10,019 bases of DNA from Actinomycetota bacterium (GTDB lineage: Bacteria > Actinomycetota > Actinomycetes > S36-B12 > UBA5976), in the NCBI GenBank assembly GCA_947486505.1, contig CANKTT010000048.1, positions 1-10,019 on the forward strand. The letters run 5' to 3'. Every line of letters starts with the position of its first letter. The stretch's first letter is position 1. The position numbers were made by a program, and so were the translations under genes. Positions 6,042 through 10,019 of the stretch are shown here, piece after piece. The notes beneath the pieces are model-generated. The model saw only the letters and a program-made list of their open reading frames with translations. It ran no database searches and was not told where the DNA came from.

Positions 6042-6086
6042 TCTCACATCGGACGTGAATTACAGCAGTGAGCCTAGGAGGAATCT

Positions 6087-7601
6087 GTGTCAAGTAATGA
6101 AGCAAAGGCTGCCGTAGATGGCGAGGGCCTTAAAAAAGGAACGATTGGAATCTTTGGAATCGTCTTCTTCGTAATCGCAGCAGCAGCTCCAATGGCTGGT
6201 ATGACTGGCGCTGTTCCTGTCGCCATCGTATTAGGTAGTGGCGCCGGAGCACCTGGTGCTTATCTGCTGGTTGGTCTAGTGCTCGTGCTATTCAGCGTGG
6301 GTTATGCCGCTATGACGCATCGAGTAACAAATGCCGGTGCATTCTTTGCGTATGTAGGTCGTGGCCTAGGTACAAATGCTGGCGTAGGTTCAGCGTTTGT
6401 CTCGATGGTTGCTTACTTAACTGTGCAATGGGCAGTTTACGGTTTCTTCGGTGCCATTGCTGCTGGCCAAATGGCTGCGCAATTTGGAATTGACCTGCCT
6501 TGGTATGTGTGGTCACTTATTGCGGTAGCAATTGCGACTGCATTATCGATTCTTCGGGTTGATGTGGGCGCTAAGGTTCTTGGTGTTCTGATGATCGCGG
6601 AAATTCTTTCAATGTTGGTTGCCGGCATCGCTGCACTTGTAGATGGCGGACCAGAGGGTTGGAACCTTGTGGCATCATTCTCACCGAGCAGCATCTTTGC
6701 TGGTGGACTACTTGGTACTGCAGGCATCGCATTCGCATTCGCATTCGCATCCTTTATTGGATTTGAAGCAACTGCAATTTACGGTGAAGAAACCAAAGAC
6801 CCTAAGCGCTCAGTTCCGCGCGCTACCTATCTAGCAGTTGGAATCATCACTGCAATCTTTGCCATCGTTTCCTTCGGCATGATTACTGCAATGGGTGCAT
6901 CCGAAGCTGTCAACAAAACTGTTGAATGGTCATCCGTTGATGGTGTTCCATTGGCAAATCCAGCTAACGTTCTGATTACTGTGGCAAATCAGTCAGTGGG
7001 AACTTGGCTGGGAACATTAATTGGTTGGTTGATTCTTACTAGTTTGTTTGCTGCCACTGTTGCGTTCCAGAACTCGGCATCTAGGTACTTGTTTGCACTT
7101 GGTCGCGGTGGAGTTCTGCCTACATCAATGGCAAAGGTCAATGGCCGTGGCGCACCTCAGAATGCATCAATCATTACAACTGTGCTTTCTGTCTTAGTAA
7201 TTCTCTACTTCCAGCTAAATGGTTTAGATCCAATTCTGAACTTGTTCTACTGGATGAGTGGATTAGCGGTTATTGCAATCGTCTTGGTAGAAATTTTGGT
7301 CAGCTTGGCTGTAATTGTTTTCTTCTCCAAGCATGCAGAGGGCGAAGGAGTGTTTACTCGGTTAATTGCTCCATTGCTAGGTCTAATTGGATTGGCATTT
7401 GGCCTGTATCTACTGATGTCACGCTTTGCACTTCTAGCTGGTACCACTGCAACTGATGTGGACCCAACGGTTACTGCTTGGGCGCAAAGCATGACTGGAA
7501 CTGTAATCATGGCAATCCCATTTGTTGCCCTTGTTGTTGGATACCTAATTGGTCTTGCAAGCAAGGAAAATGATGAGGCAGTTAAGGATCTCGTTAGCTA
7601 G
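6087..7601 (+). CDS. APC-superfamily amino acid/amine permease
   Basis: This integral membrane transporter has 504 residues and about 12-13 hydrophobic segments, from about residue 19 to 490, with a short hydrophilic N-terminus and a charged C-terminal tail. APC family marks are the glycine- and proline-rich first helix (FFVIAAAAPMAGMTG, 27-41), EETKDPKRSVPRA at 234-246, and the NSASRYLFALGRGGVLP stretch from 329. It should import an amino acid or amine by cation-coupled transport or exchange. The GTG start is fixed by a strong AGGAGG (6076-6081) five bases upstream. It lies under operator 5 and next to the ATTTGCCC repeats, and is followed by a strong terminator. It is the likely uptake step for the island's substrate, by analogy with PuuP in putrescine use. 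A hexanucleotide repeat encodes its AFAFAF stretch near residues 215-220. Confidence 0.92.
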   Translation: MSSNEAKAAVDGEGLKKGTIGIFGIVFFVIAAAAPMAGMTGAVPVAIVLGSGAGAPGAYLLVGLVLVLFSVGYAAMTHRVTNAGAFFAYVGRGLGTNAGVGSAFVSMVAYLTVQWAVYGFFGAIAAGQMAAQFGIDLPWYVWSLIAVAIATALSILRVDVGAKVLGVLMIAEILSMLVAGIAALVDGGPEGWNLVASFSPSSIFAGGLLGTAGIAFAFAFASFIGFEATAIYGEETKDPKRSVPRATYLAVGIITAIFAIVSFGMITAMGASEAVNKTVEWSSVDGVPLANPANVLITVANQSVGTWLGTLIGWLILTSLFAATVAFQNSASRYLFALGRGGVLPTSMAKVNGRGAPQNASIITTVLSVLVILYFQLNGLDPILNLFYWMSGLAVIAIVLVEILVSLAVIVFFSKHAEGEGVFTRLIAPLLGLIGLAFGLYLLMSRFALLAGTTATDVDPTVTAWAQSMTGTVIMAIPFVALVVGYLIGLASKENDEAVKDLVS

Positions 7602-7608
7602 TCACATC

Positions 7609-7650
7609 AAATAGGAATGGGCTGCCGGAAACGGTAGTCCATTCCTATTT
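7609..7650 (+). terminator. Strong terminator after the permease
   Basis: AAATAGGAATGG (7609-7620) pairs perfectly with CCATTCCTATTT (7639-7650). The stem continues inward for seven more pairs (7621-7627 with 7632-7638, two of them G-T) to a GAAA tetraloop at 7628-7631. The result is a 19-bp stem starting seven bases after the permease stop. No long T-tract follows beyond the TTT inside the stem. It marks the right end of the island. Confidence 0.75.
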
Positions 7651-7717
7651 ATGTCCCATTTTGGGAACTTGCTCGCGCCTAAGCCATTTTTAGCCATTTG
7701 CTTAATACCTTAAATAT

Positions 7718-8383
7718 GTGACCGGCGTTGTGCATCCAGTTGGACCTGAAGAACCTCAGGTCTATTGGCGACGACGCCTAATGCTTGGACTAGCTGCACT
7801 CGTGACACTCATCGTGATATTCAGTACCCTGTCCGGCGGCGAAGATCCGGTTGCTACCGCAGCCTCCACTACCAGTTCGCCAAGTCCGGACACTGTAGTC
7901 ATGTCTCCTGAGTCAACAACAGTTCCAGGCGTTGCCGTTTCGCCAACTCCAGCGGTTCTGCAACCCACAACCCAGCCAACAGTCCCAGCCGTCGCTGAGG
8001 GCGAATGTTCTGATGCAGATACTTCAATTCGAGTAGTAGTTGATCGCGAGACGACGGCGGTTGGTGAAGGCGTCCACATCAACATGATCGTTAAGAATAT
8101 TTCTGCAAAAACTTGCAAGAGGGACGTGGGCAGTGGGGCCAATGAAGTAACAGTAATTTCTGGCCCAGCATTGATTTGGTCGACAGATCACTGCAATCCA
8201 AGTACCGATAAAGATTTAGTAGAACTTGCACCTGGGCAGGAATGGAACGTAAAGGTAGTTTGGATTGGAAAACAAACGGCCAAAGGTTGCAAAGTAAGAA
8301 ACATGGCTGAGTCTGGCGCCTATTGGGCTCATGGTAGAAATGCCAGCCTGAACAGTGACGGCGTGCAGTTCGTCGTTCAGTAA
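7718..8383 (+). CDS. Membrane-anchored extracytoplasmic protein of unknown function
   Basis: The 221-residue protein has a short N-terminal cytoplasmic part with RRR at 18-20, one membrane segment (about 21-39), a Ser/Thr/Pro-rich linker (about 45-92), and an outer domain (about 95-221) that looks beta-rich and has four cysteines at 97, 133, 159 and 191, suitable for two disulfides. It is therefore probably anchored in the membrane facing outward. The start is a GTG with no Shine-Dalgarno; TAATAC (7703-7708) lies nine bases ahead, which would suit a leaderless message. It converges on disA with seven bases between stops. In mycobacteria a membrane protein gene (Rv3587c) holds the same position beside radA-disA, and this may be its counterpart; orthology is inferred from position and architecture. 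I assign no function. Confidence 0.75.
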   Translation: MTGVVHPVGPEEPQVYWRRRLMLGLAALVTLIVIFSTLSGGEDPVATAASTTSSPSPDTVVMSPESTTVPGVAVSPTPAVLQPTTQPTVPAVAEGECSDADTSIRVVVDRETTAVGEGVHINMIVKNISAKTCKRDVGSGANEVTVISGPALIWSTDHCNPSTDKDLVELAPGQEWNVKVVWIGKQTAKGCKVRNMAESGAYWAHGRNASLNSDGVQFVVQ

Positions 8384-8387
8384 TAAG

Positions 8388-8411
8388 TTGTTAAACGTAA
8401 CGTTCTAACAA
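8388..8411. terminator. Weak hairpin between the convergent stops
   Basis: TTGTTA then AACGT (8388-8398) pairs with ACGTT then TAACAA (8400-8411), with one bulged C at 8405 and a tiny loop. It spans the gap after the membrane-protein stop and the last codons of disA. There is no T-tract on either side, so it is only a possible bidirectional terminator. Confidence 0.35.
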
Positions 8412-9482
8412 ACTAGCTTCGGCTACTCGAGATAAATTCTCTCGAATCGCTCGTGCCCGAGTTTCGCCAACGCCTTCGACGTCGCGCAACTCATCAGCTG
8501 ATGCAGAAAGTAAGTTCTGTAGGCCGCCAAAATGCTGAATCAAGTTTTCAAAGATTTGCTCCGGAAGCCTTGGAACCTTTGCCAGTAGGCGGAAGCCTCG
8601 TGGGTGCACGGTGTTATCCAGTGATTCAGTGTCACTTGGTAGCCCAATAGCTGAGGCAATGTTTGAAACATCCAATAGTGATGCTGCATCAAGTTCTGCG
8701 ATCCCTTTCAGAATGCCTTCAGCTTTATTTGCTTTGCGCCCGCCAGTTGGCATGTAATCCTGAATGATGTAACCCAGATCAGCTGCGGTACCAGAAACCA
8801 ATTCTTCAAGCTGTAGCGACAACAAGCGACCGTCGGTACCGAGCTCGACAACGTAGGCAGAGATTTCACTTGAAATACGGCGAACCATTTCATGTCGCTG
8901 CACCACAGTTGCAACATCTCTAATTGTTACTAAGTCTTCAATTTCCATTGTGGACAGCGAGCCAGCAACTTCATCTAGTCGAGCGCGGTAGCGCTCTAAA
9001 GTTGCCAAGGCTTGATTTGCCTTGGAAAGAATGGTTGCTGAATCCTCGAGCACATAACGCAGTCCGTCAAGATAGAGAGCGATAATCCGCATTGATTTAC
9101 TTACACTTAAAACAGGCAGATTTGATTGCCTAGAAACACGGTCAGCGGTGCGGTGCCTTGTTCCCTGTTCGTTTGTTGGAATTGATGGGTCTGGAAGCAA
9201 TTGGACTGCAGCGGAAACTATTTTTGTCGCATCTCTGTCGCAAATTACAGCGCCGTCCATTTTTGCCAACTCGCGCAACCGGGTTGCAGTGAACTCAATG
9301 TTGACATCGAAGCCACCACTGCTGATTGCATTAATTGTTTTATCCTGGCCCAATACAATTAGCGCGCCAGTGTTACCGCGCAAAATTCTTTCTAGGCCAT
9401 CACGCAACTCAGTTCCGGGGGCAACTTGTGCCAAAACGGATCTCAACATTTCAGCAGAGTTAACTTGCTCTTTGGTTGCCAC
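8391..9482 (-). CDS. disA: DisA, cyclic di-AMP synthase (diadenylate cyclase)
   Basis: DisA condenses two ATP into cyclic di-AMP and scans DNA for branched structures. At 363 residues the length is normal. The diadenylate cyclase domain (about 8-145) keeps both active-site motifs: MDGAVICD with D76-G-A, and GTRHRTADR at 107-115 with R109-H-R. A helical linker follows (about 150-295), then a C-terminal helix-hairpin-helix DNA-binding domain (about 300-355: LPEQIFENLIQHFGGL, then VEGVGETRARAIRENL). The start is a GTG at 9482 with a GAGAAAG ribosome site seven bases upstream. It follows radA on the same strand, 74 bases downstream, as in many Gram-positive genomes where RadA modulates DisA activity. 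No key residue is missing, and nothing suggests it belongs to the catabolic island. Confidence 0.97.
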   Translation of the reverse strand: MATKEQVNSAEMLRSVLAQVAPGTELRDGLERILRGNTGALIVLGQDKTINAISSGGFDVNIEFTATRLRELAKMDGAVICDRDATKIVSAAVQLLPDPSIPTNEQGTRHRTADRVSRQSNLPVLSVSKSMRIIALYLDGLRYVLEDSATILSKANQALATLERYRARLDEVAGSLSTMEIEDLVTIRDVATVVQRHEMVRRISSEISAYVVELGTDGRLLSLQLEELVSGTAADLGYIIQDYMPTGGRKANKAEGILKGIAELDAASLLDVSNIASAIGLPSDTESLDNTVHPRGFRLLAKVPRLPEQIFENLIQHFGGLQNLLSASADELRDVEGVGETRARAIRENLSRVAEASLLERYV

Positions 9483-9556
9483 GCGATTTCTTTCTCACTG
9501 GAGTTGAGATGAGTCTACGGCTGATACCAACTATTTTGCATCATTGGTAAAGAAAT

Positions 9557-10019
9557 TCAGATTGCGTTAACCGCATCGCTAAGTGAGCCAACTTCGATAA
9601 GTCGAAGGCCTTTGACTCCCGATGGCAGGCGAGTACTTTTTGGAACGAGTGCAGTCTTGAAACCGATTCGGGCAGCTTCGCTTAGCCGTTGATTCATGCC
9701 AGGAACTGGTCGAACATCACCACTGAGTGCAACTTCCCCGATAGCTACGAGGTCGATAGGTAGGGCAGTATCGCGGGCAGCTGAGGTAATCGCTAAGCAC
9801 ATGGCTAGATCAGCGCCTGGATCTGAAATTTTCGCTCCAGCAACCGTGGCAAGGTAAACGTCCTTATCCCAAAGTTTTAGCCGAGCAGCCCGCTCGGTAA
9901 CAGCGATCAACATAGCAGCGCGGGCATTATCAAAACCTGTGGTCCGGCGCATCGGATTATTACCTGGGCTAGTTGTCGTTAGCGCCTGCACCTCTACAAG
10001 CAGCGCGCGACTACCTTCA
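9557..10019 (-). CDS. radA: RadA (Sms) DNA repair protein, C-terminal part (cut by window edge)
   Basis: The visible 153 residues are the C-terminal Lon-like domain of RadA, the RecA-related helicase that promotes branch migration in recombination. Recognisable stretches are EGSRALLVEVQAL at the cut end, NNPMRRTTGFDNARAAML, KDVYLATVAGAKISDPGADL, and AIGEVALSGDVRPVPGMNQRLSEAARIGF. The reading frame stays open to the window edge, so the GTG at 9991 is an internal valine and not the start. The zinc finger, Walker motifs and KNRFG motif lie beyond the window. It precedes disA in the same direction and is probably co-transcribed with it. The order radA-disA agrees with the known functional link between the two proteins. 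Confidence 0.95.
   Translation of the reverse strand, partial: EGSRALLVEVQALTTTSPGNNPMRRTTGFDNARAAMLIAVTERAARLKLWDKDVYLATVAGAKISDPGADLAMCLAITSAARDTALPIDLVAIGEVALSGDVRPVPGMNQRLSEAARIGFKTALVPKSTRLPSGVKGLRLIEVGSLSDAVNAI

Noticed and set aside
5875..6086. Possible small RNA or short gene in the longest gap
   Set aside because: There is no open frame with a ribosome site and no terminator; the stretch is accounted for by two operators and the ATTTGCCC repeats.
7247..7564. Open frame of 105 codons on the minus strand inside the permease
   Set aside because: It overlaps conserved transporter sequence and shows only the basic, Thr/Ile-rich composition expected opposite a membrane-protein gene.
9989..9991. 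GTG codon as a possible start for the last gene
   Set aside because: The frame continues upstream to the window edge with RadA-like residues EGSRALLVE, so the codon is internal.

Overview
This window looks like chromosomal DNA of an actinobacterium with a compact genome, perhaps a streamlined aquatic lineage. Base composition is moderate (mid-40s to about 50 % GC by eye), intergenic gaps are short and convergent genes touch or overlap. GTG starts occur, and the right end carries radA-disA facing a membrane-anchored Ser/Thr/Pro-rich protein, a layout I recall from mycobacteria. The taxonomic guess is an inference.

Bases 1-7650 hold a catabolic island of eight genes in strictly alternating orientation: aldehyde dehydrogenase (left, cut by the window edge), peptidase-C26 gamma-glutamyl hydrolase (right), MarR regulator (left), cytochrome P450 (right), class I glutamine-amidotransferase-like hydrolase (left), non-canonical glutamine synthetase (right), acetoacetate-decarboxylase-family protein (left) and APC permease (right). 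Each of the four divergent gaps carries one or two copies of an 18-bp operator, consensus TCGTTCGTACCCKAACGA, five in all. I found no copy outside the island. The encoded MarR protein is the obvious candidate to bind them and to control both itself and the island.

The gene content resembles gamma-glutamylation routes for amines: Puu putrescine catabolism, the GS-like plus amidotransferase-like pair of aniline clusters, and isopropylamine catabolism. A working model is that the permease imports an amine and the GS-like ligase caps it with glutamate. The P450 and aldehyde dehydrogenase then oxidise the capped substrate, one or both amidohydrolases release glutamate, and the acetoacetate-decarboxylase-like enzyme acts on a keto or aldehyde intermediate. 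The substrate cannot be read from the sequence. The combination of P450, acetoacetate-decarboxylase fold and two amidohydrolases is not a pathway I recognise and is the best candidate here for an undescribed system.

Bases 7650-10019 are housekeeping: the membrane-anchored protein (right), disA encoding the cyclic-di-AMP synthase (left), and the C-terminal part of radA (left, cut by the window edge). A 19-bp stem terminator with a GAAA loop separates this block from the island. I see no tRNA, rRNA, CRISPR, insertion sequence or phage gene. No stretch without a gene exceeds 300 bases; the longest is 212 bases (5875-6086) and is rich in regulatory repeats.
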